The position numbers were made by a program, and so were the translations under genes. Positions 8,562-17,339 of a DNA stretch of 64,000 nucleotides are shown here, in pieces. The notes under the pieces were generated by a model. The model was not told the DNA's origin, ran no database searches, and saw only the letters and a program-made list of their open reading frames with translations. Within the stretch, counting starts at the first letter, position 1. Each line of letters opens with the position of its first letter. Source of the stretch: Flavobacterium sp. MC2016-06 (lineage in GTDB: Bacteria; Bacteroidota; Bacteroidia; Flavobacteriales; Flavobacteriaceae); NCBI RefSeq assembly GCF_009711165.2, contig NZ_WMID02000007.1, positions 143,518 to 207,517 of the forward strand, written 5' to 3'.

Positions 8562-10880
8562 TTAGAATTTAATCGTTAAGTTAACCGCTGCATTAGCCGG
8601 CATTTGAGGAACTCCATAACCGTCCCAATATTTTTTGTCGCCTAAGTTGTTGTACTTAACGCCAAGTCTCCATGTTGGCTGATCGTAAAACGCAGTTGCA
8701 TTGTAAACAGAATACGATGGACTGTAAAAACTTTGATCGTCAAATTTATATTGTTTGTCAACATAATTGCCACCAAAACCAAGTCCGAAATCCTTTAATT
8801 TGTTTTGAAATTTATAAGATACCCAAAAATTAAAAACGTTTTCTGGTGCACCACTTGCTATTTTACCTTCAATAGCAGGATCTGATGATTTTACGATACG
8901 GTTATCATTATAAGCATAACCGGCCATAATATTTAATCCTGCGATAGGATTTGTAATAAGTTCAAAATCGAAACCTTTACTCACTTGTTTACCATCCTGA
9001 ACCGTAAAATCGTCAGCAGTAGTCCTTGTAGCATTATCAATAGTAATATTGTAATAACTTAAAGTTGTGCTTAGTTTTTTGTCAAAAGCTTCAACCTTAA
9101 CACCACCTTCATATTGATTGGCATAAATTGGATCTAAGATCAATAAAGTTCCATCTGGCTGATTTGCTGGTCCAGAATTTTGAAAACCATTCATATAATT
9201 ACCAAAAACCGAAACTTGATCTTTTACTACTTGGTAAACCAAACCTAATTTTGGAGACAAAGCAGTTTGATTATAACCGTCTGTAGTTCCAATTTTTTTC
9301 TGAACAAAATTATCCAAACGAAGACTCAGCATTGCAGACAAACGATCTGTAAAGTTAATTACATCTGATGCATAAGCACTAAAAGTATTTTCTTCCGGAA
9401 CATCATATATAAATTGAGAAACGACAGCATCAATTTGTTTTTTTCTAATTGCTTCATAAGGCTGTGTAATGTCTATAACGTCCAAAACTCCAGTAGTACC
9501 ATACGTAAAGCTAGTTTTTGTAAATCTGTAATTAACACCAGCTAAAAACTTATGTTTGATGCTTCCTGTAGAAAACTCGCCATTAATATTTTCCTGTATA
9601 TTGGTATATTGATTGTCTACCGGACCATAAAGTGATACACTTCTGGCAACTTCTGTTGGCGAAGTCCAAGAAGTATAATATTGATAACTGTGACCAACAT
9701 TTTCGTCTACAAAAGAAAAAAGCGTTGTAGATTTCCAATTATCAGACAATTTATATTCTGCCTGAATAAAAACTTTTGAAGATGAGGTTTTCGCATCAGC
9801 ATCATCATTAAATAAAGTCGTTTTGTAATCCAATTGAATATCAGTAGGATTTGTAATTCCGGCAGCGTAAGAACGCGCATACATCGGACGTGTGTTGTTT
9901 GTGTTATAGATTTCAGTATCTAAACTCAAAGTCAATTTATCTGTTGCTTTATAGATAAGACTTGGAGCAATTAAGAAGGTTTTATTAAAACCATAGTTTA
10001 AGAAACTATTCTGAGTGTTTGCAGAAGTATTTAATCTAAACAATACTTTGTTGTCTGGAGTAAGCGGTGTGTTGATATCGATAGCAACTCGATTCAAACC
10101 AAAACTTCCGCCAGTGTATGATATTTCAGTTCTTTTAGTTTCAAAAGGTTTTTTGGTAACCAAATTTACAACACCTCCAAAAGAAGAAACAGATGATCCG
10201 AATAAAGTTCCAGAAGGACCTTTTAGTATCTCAATGCGTTCTACATTATCTACAGAAGTAGAGCTTCTTCCAGAAACAGTTTCCATTCCGTTTCTAGCAT
10301 TAATTCCAGTACTAAAACCTCTAAAAGTAATTCCAATTCCTCCCGAAGGATAAACAATTGGCACTACACCAGGCGAATTTTGAATAGCAGCATTTATATC
10401 TACCGCAATTTGTTCTTTAAGAAGTTCTTTGGTAATTACATTATAAACCTGTGGATTTTCGAGATTGCTTAAAGGCATTCTAGACACGTAATCTGTTTTT
10501 TTAGTAATCATTTTATTATTGCTAATAATAACTTCCTGTAATTCTTTATTAGAAACTTTCAATTGCAGACTAAGCGCTGTTGATTCATTTTCTGTAACCG
10601 ATACTTCCTGCTCCAAAGTTTCGTAACCCGTTAAAGAAACCTGTAAAGTATAAGAGCCGGCTTTTACCTTACTAAATTCAAATGCGCCGTATTCATTTGC
10701 AGTAGTCCCATATTTAGAATTTTTCAAGAGTACATTAACATCAGAAGCCGGTTTGCCATCAGAAGTTGTAATCGTACCTTTTATTTTTCCATTGTTTTGC
10801 TGTCCAAACATTGTAAAGACAGAAAAAAGCATACTTGCTAAAAACAAGTATTTTAAATTCCTTAATGCTTTAAATTTCAT
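8562..10880 (-). CDS. TonB-dependent receptor with CarboxypepD-regulatory domain
   Basis: A 772-residue outer-membrane receptor, same architecture as its neighbour: signal peptide (residues 1-27, ending FGQQ), a carboxypeptidase-regulatory-like domain (about 32-115, GKIKGTITTSDGKPASDVNV), a plug (about 130-235 with RIEILKGPSGTLFG and GGVVNLVTKK) and a barrel ending AAVNLTIKF. The plug is of the TonB-dependent siderophore receptor type. It is paralogous to, but clearly diverged from, the receptor at 5828, so this is an old family expansion. It is divergently oriented from an MFS gene. The ligand is unknown, probably a ferric siderophore. Confidence 0.88.
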   Translation of the reverse strand: MKFKALRNLKYLFLASMLFSVFTMFGQQNNGKIKGTITTSDGKPASDVNVLLKNSKYGTTANEYGAFEFSKVKAGSYTLQVSLTGYETLEQEVSVTENESTALSLQLKVSNKELQEVIISNNKMITKKTDYVSRMPLSNLENPQVYNVITKELLKEQIAVDINAAIQNSPGVVPIVYPSGGIGITFRGFSTGINARNGMETVSGRSSTSVDNVERIEILKGPSGTLFGSSVSSFGGVVNLVTKKPFETKRTEISYTGGSFGLNRVAIDINTPLTPDNKVLFRLNTSANTQNSFLNYGFNKTFLIAPSLIYKATDKLTLSLDTEIYNTNNTRPMYARSYAAGITNPTDIQLDYKTTLFNDDADAKTSSSKVFIQAEYKLSDNWKSTTLFSFVDENVGHSYQYYTSWTSPTEVARSVSLYGPVDNQYTNIQENINGEFSTGSIKHKFLAGVNYRFTKTSFTYGTTGVLDVIDITQPYEAIRKKQIDAVVSQFIYDVPEENTFSAYASDVINFTDRLSAMLSLRLDNFVQKKIGTTDGYNQTALSPKLGLVYQVVKDQVSVFGNYMNGFQNSGPANQPDGTLLILDPIYANQYEGGVKVEAFDKKLSTTLSYYNITIDNATRTTADDFTVQDGKQVSKGFDFELITNPIAGLNIMAGYAYNDNRIVKSSDPAIEGKIASGAPENVFNFWVSYKFQNKLKDFGLGFGGNYVDKQYKFDDQSFYSPSYSVYNATAFYDQPTWRLGVKYNNLGDKKYWDGYGVPQMPANAAVNLTIKF

Positions 10881-10937
10881 GAGTATTATTTAATAGAGTT
10901 ATGAATTTATTCTTATTTAGATTTAATAAAAACAGCG

Positions 10938-10945
10938 CAAATGTA
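10938..10945 (-). promoter_or_regulatory. Promoter of TonB receptor 3
   Basis: Minus-strand TACATTTG, identical to the -7 element of receptor 2, has a TTG 19 bases upstream and lies 58 bases before the ATG. The shared promoter form suggests a common expression pattern. Confidence 0.6.
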
Positions 10946-11083
10946 GATATTAATATTATTTTATCAATTCTAATTTGTATCATTTTTTGATCAAATTGTT
11001 AAATATTGCTTTGAAGTACATTTTATATAACATTTTAAGAGACCTTATTTAGAATATAAAGTCTGTCTACGCCTAAAATGTCT

Positions 11084-11091
11084 TATTTTTG
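11084..11091 (+). promoter_or_regulatory. -7 promoter element of the MFS gene
   Basis: TATTTTTG on the plus strand matches the Bacteroidota TAnnTTTG element and lies 28 bases before the ATG at 11120, leaving a short leader. Confidence 0.55.
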
Positions 11092-11119
11092 CAGCTGAAA
11101 ATAAATAGAGATAAGATTG

Positions 11120-12283
11120 ATGATAAAAGCCTATTTTGAAAAACTGCAGAACACACCCAAAGGATATCGATTAGCAAATACAGTATTCTTTTTTCTTTCG
11201 GGATTTGGATATTCTTCTTGGGCATCTCGTATTCCTCATATCAAAGCACAATTGCATTTAAGCGAAGCTCAGTTTGGAGCCGTTTTATTTGCATTCCCAA
11301 TAGGTTTAATGTTCACAATGCCTTTTACAGGAAAACTGCTAAACAAATACAGCAGTCGTTACATAATGCTCTTAGGTGCCGTTATGTTTAATATAGTGTT
11401 GTCTTTACCCGGTTTTGCTGCTTATGTGTGGCAGTTAATTATTATACTTTTAATTTTTGGAGCATCTCGTAATATTTTCAATTTATCTATTAATGCACAA
11501 GCGTTGGAGGTTCAAAAATTATATCCAAAATCAATTATGACTCGATTTCATGCCGTGTGGAGTCTTGCCGGATTTGCTGGTGCTGGATTAGGGTATGTAA
11601 TGGTGACACAGCGTATTGATCCGTCGATGCACTTGCTTGGCGTTAGTATTTTAATGCTGGCTATTACAGCTTGTTTTTACCCGTTGAGTATTCATACAGA
11701 ACCGGTGATGCAGGAGAAAAAGAAATTCTTTTCTATGCCAGAAAAAAATCTGATTAAGTTTGCCTTAATCTGTTTTGTTTCTATGGCGTGCGAAAATACA
11801 ATGTACGATTGGAGCGGGATTTATTTCCAGAATATATTACATGCTTCTCCAAAATTAACAACGGCAGCATTTGTGTTTTTTATGACAGCGGTTACTTTAG
11901 GTCGTTTTCTTGGAGATTATGCCGTAATGAGATTCGGTATCAAAAAAATACTATTATATAGTGGAATTTTTATCACTTTAGGCTTTTTATTGTGTTTTTT
12001 AATGCCATATATCTATCCAACAATTTTTGGTTATATTTTAATTGGAATAGGAGTTTCCTGCGTTGTACCTTTAGTATTTAGTATTGCCGGAAAATCATCA
12101 AGTTTAAGCAGTGGTTCTGCATTAACATCAATTTCTACAATTGGTTATTTAGGATTTTTAATTGTTCCGCCAATGGTTGGTTTCATCTCCGAATATTTGA
12201 GTATGAAATGGGCCTTTTTAGTAATGGCTTTTTTAGGCGGACTTATGGTTTTGATGGTCAATAAAATAGGGGAGAACGAGTAG
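11120..12283 (+). CDS. MFS transporter (YbjJ-like)
   Basis: This 387-residue inner-membrane protein has twelve predicted hydrophobic helices and the usual MFS inter-repeat symmetry. The cytoplasmic loop 2 motif is visible as GKLLNKYSSR around residue 75, and the family's GxLGxxxxxR-like pattern appears as LGRFLGDY in the second half. Length (380-400) and the WASRIPHIKAQLHLSE opening resemble the YbjJ/fucose-permease-like branch. An upstream in-frame TTG at 11117 is possible, but the ATG at 11120 follows a purine-rich stretch and is preferred. The substrate cannot be predicted. Confidence 0.88.
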   Translation: MIKAYFEKLQNTPKGYRLANTVFFFLSGFGYSSWASRIPHIKAQLHLSEAQFGAVLFAFPIGLMFTMPFTGKLLNKYSSRYIMLLGAVMFNIVLSLPGFAAYVWQLIIILLIFGASRNIFNLSINAQALEVQKLYPKSIMTRFHAVWSLAGFAGAGLGYVMVTQRIDPSMHLLGVSILMLAITACFYPLSIHTEPVMQEKKKFFSMPEKNLIKFALICFVSMACENTMYDWSGIYFQNILHASPKLTTAAFVFFMTAVTLGRFLGDYAVMRFGIKKILLYSGIFITLGFLLCFLMPYIYPTIFGYILIGIGVSCVVPLVFSIAGKSSSLSSGSALTSISTIGYLGFLIVPPMVGFISEYLSMKWAFLVMAFLGGLMVLMVNKIGENE

Positions 12284-12395
12284 TTTTTAGAGTTGCTGAG
12301 GTTTAAAATTTTTTACTAAAACATCCTTGAATATTCTGCTCGTGGTTATTTCTATTATTTAGATAATGATTTAATTATAGCATTCTTGCACAATC

Positions 12396-12459
12396 TTGTC
12401 ATTTCTGTAAAAGTTACTTATTTCGGTAACGAATATTTCGCACCCATTTTCCACAATCT
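12396..12459. repeat. Dispersed repeat block next to palindrome A1
   Basis: This block, containing GTTACTTATTTCGGTAACGA and then ATTTCGCACCCATTTTCC, occurs almost identically at 63769-63827, again directly left of a family-A palindrome. Its first part also matches the 3' end of the transposase gene at the right edge of the window. It seems to be a compound repeat containing an insertion-sequence end. Confidence 0.6.
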
Positions 12460-12559
12460 TGTCATTTCGACGAAGGAGAAATCGCACTAGTATTTCCTCA
12501 AAGTTTGATGATATTGCTTGTGGAGTTTCTAGTGCGATTTCTCCTTCGTCGAAATGACA
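12460..12559. repeat. Palindromic repeat family A, copy 1
   Basis: A perfect 31-base inverted repeat: the left arm starts TGTCATTTCGACGAAGGAG at 12460 and the right arm ends at 12559. About 38 bases separate the arms. Four further full copies and one half copy lie in the window. The arms are translatable by chance, but no gene is supported here. Confidence 0.85.
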
Positions 12560-12590
12560 AAAAGAGCGAAACAATAGGCGTAGTCAACCA

Positions 12591-13079
12591 CTAGTGGCGA
12601 TTATCAATTTCATCAAGAAAGTTTTTCCATTTTTTCTTTTCAACAATATAAGAATATTGAAAGCCTGCCTCATAAATTCTTATTTTATCTTTAGATTCAA
12701 TTGTATCGACATAAAATAAATCAAGTGTTTCTTTTTTATTCATGAAATGGATCGAATATATTGCGGTTGGGCAACAGCAATATCCAGTTTTTTCAGCATT
12801 TGAAAAGATATTGTTAAAGCTTTCAAATTGTTTTTTATTGGTCGCTTTAAATTCTTTTTTTGGAGTAAAATGTTCAATATTAGAAGTCTTTCTTCCTGTT
12901 TCTTCACTGTCGTAAAGCTTAATAATTATTTCAGTACTGTTTGATATTGTATTATTAAATGAAAAATTATCTATAATGTTCTCTAATGCACTTTGTGTTT
13001 TTGAGCTACAACTCAAAAATATAATTGAAATTAAAATTAATACGAATATTTTTTTCATTGAATTAGCTGTATTTTTCAA
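12591..13079 (-). CDS. Small lipoprotein of unknown function
   Basis: A 162-residue protein with a lipoprotein signal: KKIFVLILISIIFLSC, where Cys follows a lipobox. The second Met (start at 13058) puts the positive charges right at the N-terminus and may be the true start. The body has a Cys-Cys-Cys stretch (GYCCCPTAIYSIHF) that could be a metal or disulphide site. The C-terminus is Lys/Trp rich. It lies 7 bases after the phosphatase-like gene on the same strand and is probably co-transcribed. I recognise no family. Confidence 0.6.
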   Translation of the reverse strand: MKNTANSMKKIFVLILISIIFLSCSSKTQSALENIIDNFSFNNTISNSTEIIIKLYDSEETGRKTSNIEHFTPKKEFKATNKKQFESFNNIFSNAEKTGYCCCPTAIYSIHFMNKKETLDLFYVDTIESKDKIRIYEAGFQYSYIVEKKKWKNFLDEIDNRH

Positions 13080-13086
13080 TTGATTT

Positions 13087-13824
13087 TTATTTTACAATTC
13101 TAATCATAGAAAAATCATCAGTTGGTTTTAATCCAAATTCATTTTCTAGTTTTTTTAATTTTAGAGTAAGCATATCTTCTTTTTCGGAATTTGTTTTTTC
13201 AATCGTTAAAAATTGAATCACATCAACTTCCTCTTTAGATTTATTTGTTGATAATCTTTCAAAAGTAAAAATCCCATCGGTTGCAATAGTTAAATCTTGA
13301 AGTTTGCTAAACTCTATTTTCTGTTTCTGTGAATTATAAAAAGTTTCAAAATCTTCACTTAAATGAAAACCCAGATAATCAGGTTTATTATCTTGTTCAA
13401 ATTCGGTTATTTCACCATTTATAGAAACGAATCCATCTCCAATTGCTAATAGAATTCCTTCATCATTATTTTTATCAAATAAAAGAATGATTAAAGTGGT
13501 TAATAATTCTTTTTCATCCAGCATCAATTGGTTTTTTATGATTTTGAGTTCACTTAATAAATCCTTTAATATTGATTTTAAATTTTCTTCAGGAGTAAGC
13601 AGATTTTTATTTTGCTCGATAAATTCTTTATAACCTTTTTCTAAGCAAATTTTTTTTAGAATTTTTCCAACTAAAAGAGATGCAAATTGACTTTCAAGTG
13701 CGGTAGTGCAACCGTCCATAACGGCACAAAGAATATTATTTTTTCCATATTCACCAATGAACAAATGATCTTCACAATTATTTTGATGGTAATCGCCAAT
13801 TTGTATTGCTGAAAATATTTTCAT
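13087..13824 (-). CDS. PP2C-like protein serine/threonine phosphatase
   Basis: A 245-residue cytoplasmic protein with the scattered metal-binding acidic residues of PPM/PP2C phosphatases: Glu18-Asp19 (NNCEDH), Asp37-Gly38 (AVMDGCT), Gly-Asp-Gly at 129-131 (LAIGDGFV), Thr-Asp-Gly at 182-184 (IATDGIF) and Asp236-Asp237 near the end (PTDDFSMI). Order and spacing are those of the fold, so a Mn/Mg-dependent protein phosphatase is likely. It is a minimal domain with no sensor. The lipoprotein gene 7 bases downstream is a probable operon partner. Substrate and pathway are unknown. Confidence 0.75.
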   Translation of the reverse strand: MKIFSAIQIGDYHQNNCEDHLFIGEYGKNNILCAVMDGCTTALESQFASLLVGKILKKICLEKGYKEFIEQNKNLLTPEENLKSILKDLLSELKIIKNQLMLDEKELLTTLIILLFDKNNDEGILLAIGDGFVSINGEITEFEQDNKPDYLGFHLSEDFETFYNSQKQKIEFSKLQDLTIATDGIFTFERLSTNKSKEEVDVIQFLTIEKTNSEKEDMLTLKLKKLENEFGLKPTDDFSMIRIVK

Positions 13825-13864
13825 TAAACTATTTAGGAGTTTTTTTATTCTTAATAAGCTCGAG

Positions 13865-13884
13865 TCTCCTTCGTCGAAATGACA
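13865..13884. repeat. Half copy of palindrome family A
   Basis: Only the right arm (TCTCCTTCGTCGAAATGACA) is present, just upstream of the phosphatase-like gene. It is a decayed or solo arm of family A. Confidence 0.6.
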
Positions 13885-13934
13885 AAATTGTGTAAGATCG
13901 GCAGTAAATTTATATTTAGTATTTCAGAAAAGAA

Positions 13935-14411
13935 TTATTTCTTAGTCATAATAAATTTCTCCGAAGTTAATTTACCTTGAAGATTTCCAGAAATTTCAGC
14001 CGTTAAAGTATTATTAGCACCTTTGGTATAAGTAATTTTTTGCGGATAATCATGTTTTGGATTTTCAAAAACCAATTGTTTATTATTCGAAATCGTTGAC
14101 GGAAATTCAACAGGTTTATCGTCATTTTGTCCTTTTACAGTAGCTTTATAGGTTAGAGTTTCTCCTAATTGAGCCAGAATAATACTTTCAAAATGTAACG
14201 TATCTTTTCCTTTTATAAAGTACGAAGCAGCGCTAAAAGTACTGTCGTTTAGTTTTTGCCAATTTTCGCTAAGAACACCTTCTGGTGATTTATTTTCCCA
14301 GTCCCCAATAAGCCAATCAGCCGTTTTGATTCTATCTTTCTCAACAGATACGGTTTTCTGACAAGAAACAAAAGCTAATACAAGCGCTATAAAAGTAATT
14401 TTCTGAAACAT
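13935..14411 (-). CDS. DUF6265-like lipoprotein
   Basis: A 158-residue putative lipoprotein: MFQKITFIALVLAFVSC ends in a lipobox Cys at residue 17. The pattern DWLIGDWENKSPEG at the mature N-terminus, then NWQKLNDSTFSAASYF and a central FENPKHDYPQKITY, matches the small beta-barrel-like DUF6265 family common in Flavobacteriia. The family has no established function; the fold resembles lipocalin-like ligand-binding barrels. It is flanked on both sides by dispersed repeats and looks monocistronic. Confidence 0.65.
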   Translation of the reverse strand: MFQKITFIALVLAFVSCQKTVSVEKDRIKTADWLIGDWENKSPEGVLSENWQKLNDSTFSAASYFIKGKDTLHFESIILAQLGETLTYKATVKGQNDDKPVEFPSTISNNKQLVFENPKHDYPQKITYTKGANNTLTAEISGNLQGKLTSEKFIMTKK

Positions 14412-14455
14412 AATTAATGAGTTTTTGATAGTACTAAAGTATGAAAAAAAAGTTT

Positions 14456-14665
14456 GCCACGAATTACACTAATTTACACAAATTCATTTCTGAAATTATA
14501 GTGTAAATATAGGCCACAGATTAAAGAGATTAAAATGATTTTTTTCAGGCAGATTTTACGAATATAGCGGATCTCGTTAAAAATCAACAAGCTCCAATTT
14601 AAATCTGCTCAATCTCCAAAATCTGCGTGAAAAAATAATTCGTGAAAATTCGTGTAATTCGTGGC
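14456..14665. repeat. Dispersed repeat family E, long form
   Basis: Inverted 14-base arms (GCCACGAATTACAC at 14456 and its complement ending 14665) enclose a decayed stretch with several 'ATCTGC' and 'GCGTGAAAA' repeats. The same arms recur at 44897-44962. The stretch contains no gene. Confidence 0.6.
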
Positions 14666-14707
14666 AAAAAAATCCTTTTAATCTTTTTAATCTGTGGCAA
14701 AAAAAAA

Positions 14708-17011
14708 TTAAACACTTTCATTCAAGATAGCATAAACCAATTCTTTAGTTGGTTTTTGATCTTTTAGTTTCGCTCGAACTTCATCAAAAGTAACTTTAAA
14801 ATCACAACCTGATTTATATTCGGCACAACCATAAGCCGTTTTTCCTTTTAGAATTGTCCCCTTTTTACATTTCGGACACGTTAATGAATCTGTGTCGGCT
14901 TTTGTCGATACTTTTTCGGTAGTTTTCTTAGGTTCTAATTTGAGTTTGTAATTTTCCTCAAAACGAATTAAACCTTCAACAGTTCCAGAATCATTTTTAA
15001 AGCCTTTTATATTTACAGTTGATCCTTTCTGAAGCAATCGCAAATATTGGCTTTCTGTAATTTTTTTATCAGCAAAAACATTAGGAAGTACAAAATCACA
15101 ACCTGATTTATATTCACTGCATCCAAAAGCCGTTTTCCCTTTTATCAGATTTCCTTTATTGCATTTCGGACACGTTTCTGCCAAAATTCCTGCAACTTTC
15201 TTTTTTTCGACTTTAGGAGCTTGTTTCTGAACCATTCCTACGTGTGAAATATTGGCATGCCTTGTTTCGCTTCGAACTTCAGTAACCAAAGCTTCGACCA
15301 TGCGTTTCATATTCTTAATAAAAGCACCGGCAGTGTAAGTTCCCTTTTCAATATCTTTCAACTGCTTTTCCCAAGAACCCGTAAGTTCTGCCGATTTTAT
15401 TAATTCATTCTGAATCGTATCTATAAGCTGAATTCCTGTTGGCGTTGGTAAAACCTGTTTTTTATTTCGAACAATATACTGACGTTTAAAAAGCGTTTCG
15501 ATAATATTCGCCCGCGTTGACGGACGGCCAATACCATTTTCCTTCATCAATTCGCGTAAATCTTCGTCATCAACTTGTTTTCCTGCCGTTTCCATCGCGC
15601 GCAGTAAAGTTGCTTCTGTAAAATGATTGGGCGGTTTAGTTTCTTTTTGAAGGAAAGAAGGTTCATGCGGGCCTTTTTCGCCTACAACAAAACTCGGCAG
15701 TAAATCGGCTTCTTTTTCTTTCGCGTTTGGATCTTCAAAAACTACTCTAAATCCCTTTTTCAAGATTTCTTTTCCTGTAGTTCTAAACGTCACATCGGCC
15801 GCTTTTCCAATTACTGTAGTGTTGGCAACCAAACAATCATCATAAAAAACAGCAATAAAACGTTTGGTAATAATATCATATACCTGCTGTTGATTGTACT
15901 GCAAGTTAATCTCTATTCCCGTTGGAATAATAGCGTGGTGATCGGTTACTTTTTTATCGTTAAAAACCTTCGGTGATTTTTTTATTTTCTTGGCTAAAAC
16001 AGGCTGCGTTAATTCGGCGTAATGCGTTAGTTTTTGCAGAATTCCCTGTACTTTAGGATAAATATCATTGGGTAAAAAAGTCGTATCAACTCTGGGATAA
16101 GTGATTGCTTTTTGCTCGTACAAAGTCTGCGCAATTTTAAGCGTTTCATCTGCCGAAAAACCAAATTTGGTATTGCAATATACTTGTAAACCTGTTAAAT
16201 CAAATAGTTTTGGAGCGTATTCATTTCCGTTTTTCTTGTCGACCGAAACAATTTCAAACTCACTTTCTTTTACTTTTTCGGCCAGAATTTCACCGTCTTC
16301 TTTATTCAAGAAACGACCTTCTTCATAACTAAACAGTGTTTCTCTGTATAAAGTCTGCAATTCCCAATACGGCTGCGGTTTGAAGTTTTCGATTTCCTTA
16401 AACCTTTCCACAACCATTGCTAAAGTAGGTGTTTGCACGCGTCCAATAGATAATACTTGTTTGTAACCACCGTGTTTTACCGTATACAAACGCGTAGCAT
16501 TCATACCCAATAACCAGTCGCCAATAGCTCTCGAAAAACCTGCATAAAATAAATTATCGTAATTGGCAGAAGGTTTTAAATTTTCAAATCCTTCTTTTAT
16601 AGCTTCGGTAGTTAATGACGAAATCCATAGACGTTGTATTTCGCCTTTGTAATTGGCTTCGTTCATTACCCAGCGCTGAATCAATTCTCCTTCCTGCCCG
16701 GCATCCCCGCAGTTGATGACCAATTCGGCTTTGTCGAATAAGCTTTTTATAATTTTAAACTGCTTTTGAATTCCCGAGTTCTGAACCACTTTGGTTTCAA
16801 ACTTCTCTGGAAGCATAGGAAGATTGTTCAAATCCCAGCTTTTCCAGTGCGGTTTGTAATCGTTGGGTTCTTTTAAGGTGCATAAATGTCCAAAAGTATA
16901 GGTCACGGCATAACCGTTGCCTTCGTAATAGCCATCGTGCTTGGTATTGGCACCCAAAACGGATGCTATTTCACGTGCTACACTTGGTTTCTCGGCAATA
17001 CAGACCTTCAT
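14708..17011 (-). CDS. topB: DNA topoisomerase III (type IA)
   Basis: This 767-residue type IA topoisomerase relaxes and decatenates DNA by cutting one strand. A Toprim domain opens the protein (MKVCIAEKPSVAREIA, Glu7) and its acidic site is Asp103 and Glu108 (CGDAGQEGE; the family norm is D-x-D-R-E, so the second Asp is replaced). The catalytic Tyr is residue 305 in ITYPRVDT. Two C4 zinc-ribbon-like modules (CPKCNKGN...GC...GC and CPKCKKGT...GC...GC) form the C-terminus near residues 610-650 and 710-745. Length fits TopB-like enzymes. Accessory copies occur on integrative elements, but no such element is visible here. Confidence 0.93.
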   Translation of the reverse strand: MKVCIAEKPSVAREIASVLGANTKHDGYYEGNGYAVTYTFGHLCTLKEPNDYKPHWKSWDLNNLPMLPEKFETKVVQNSGIQKQFKIIKSLFDKAELVINCGDAGQEGELIQRWVMNEANYKGEIQRLWISSLTTEAIKEGFENLKPSANYDNLFYAGFSRAIGDWLLGMNATRLYTVKHGGYKQVLSIGRVQTPTLAMVVERFKEIENFKPQPYWELQTLYRETLFSYEEGRFLNKEDGEILAEKVKESEFEIVSVDKKNGNEYAPKLFDLTGLQVYCNTKFGFSADETLKIAQTLYEQKAITYPRVDTTFLPNDIYPKVQGILQKLTHYAELTQPVLAKKIKKSPKVFNDKKVTDHHAIIPTGIEINLQYNQQQVYDIITKRFIAVFYDDCLVANTTVIGKAADVTFRTTGKEILKKGFRVVFEDPNAKEKEADLLPSFVVGEKGPHEPSFLQKETKPPNHFTEATLLRAMETAGKQVDDEDLRELMKENGIGRPSTRANIIETLFKRQYIVRNKKQVLPTPTGIQLIDTIQNELIKSAELTGSWEKQLKDIEKGTYTAGAFIKNMKRMVEALVTEVRSETRHANISHVGMVQKQAPKVEKKKVAGILAETCPKCNKGNLIKGKTAFGCSEYKSGCDFVLPNVFADKKITESQYLRLLQKGSTVNIKGFKNDSGTVEGLIRFEENYKLKLEPKKTTEKVSTKADTDSLTCPKCKKGTILKGKTAYGCAEYKSGCDFKVTFDEVRAKLKDQKPTKELVYAILNESV

Positions 17012-17090
17012 ATTCTTCTTTTATTTGGAAAGGCGAAATTAGGGAATTTTTATAAGAAAGGAGTAAAGGTATTTTTGGTTTTGCCACGAA

Positions 17091-17213
17091 GGCTCTAGGT
17101 CAATCTCATTCAGTTAAGAAATAAATAAAAAAGTTTCACGCAGATTAAGAATAAAAAAATCTGCGAAATCTGCGTGAAAAAATAGCTTAACTTAATGACA
17201 TTGGGCTCTAGGT
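17091..17213. mobile_element. MITE-like element with 10-bp target duplication
   Basis: A 103-bp element (17101-17203) starts CAATCTCATTCAGTTAAG and ends with the near-complement (16 of 18 bases match). Both flanks carry an identical 10-base direct repeat, GGCTCTAGGT, at 17091-17100 and 17204-17213. It has no coding capacity. The interior contains a second inverted repeat (TTTCACGCAGATT / AATCTGCGTGAAA). This is the signature of a non-autonomous transposon mobilised in trans. Confidence 0.8.
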
Positions 17214-17272
17214 CGCGGTATTTTTTTATATTTTGGTACTCATTTTCACAAAAGTGCAATAAGGCTAAAATT

Positions 17273-17312
17273 AAAAAGCTGCAAAAATAATTTCTTGCAG
17301 CTTTCAATTTTC
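17273..17312. terminator. Terminator after S9 peptidase gene
   Basis: A hairpin (AAAGCTGCAA at 17274-17283 with TTGCAGCTTT at 17295-17304), flanked by A and T runs, lies downstream of the minus-strand peptidase stop at 17340. Confidence 0.65.
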
Positions 17313-17339
17313 ATTTTTGTATAGATTTGAAGTTATTGT

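Noticed and set aside
12371..12574. A 67-codon open frame on the minus strand
   Set aside because: It runs through both arms of a family A palindrome and the linked compound repeat; the encoded residues are the arm sequence read twice, and there is no ribosome-binding site or family.
14708..17011. An integrative element around topoisomerase III
   Set aside because: No relaxase, integrase or conjugation gene is visible nearby.
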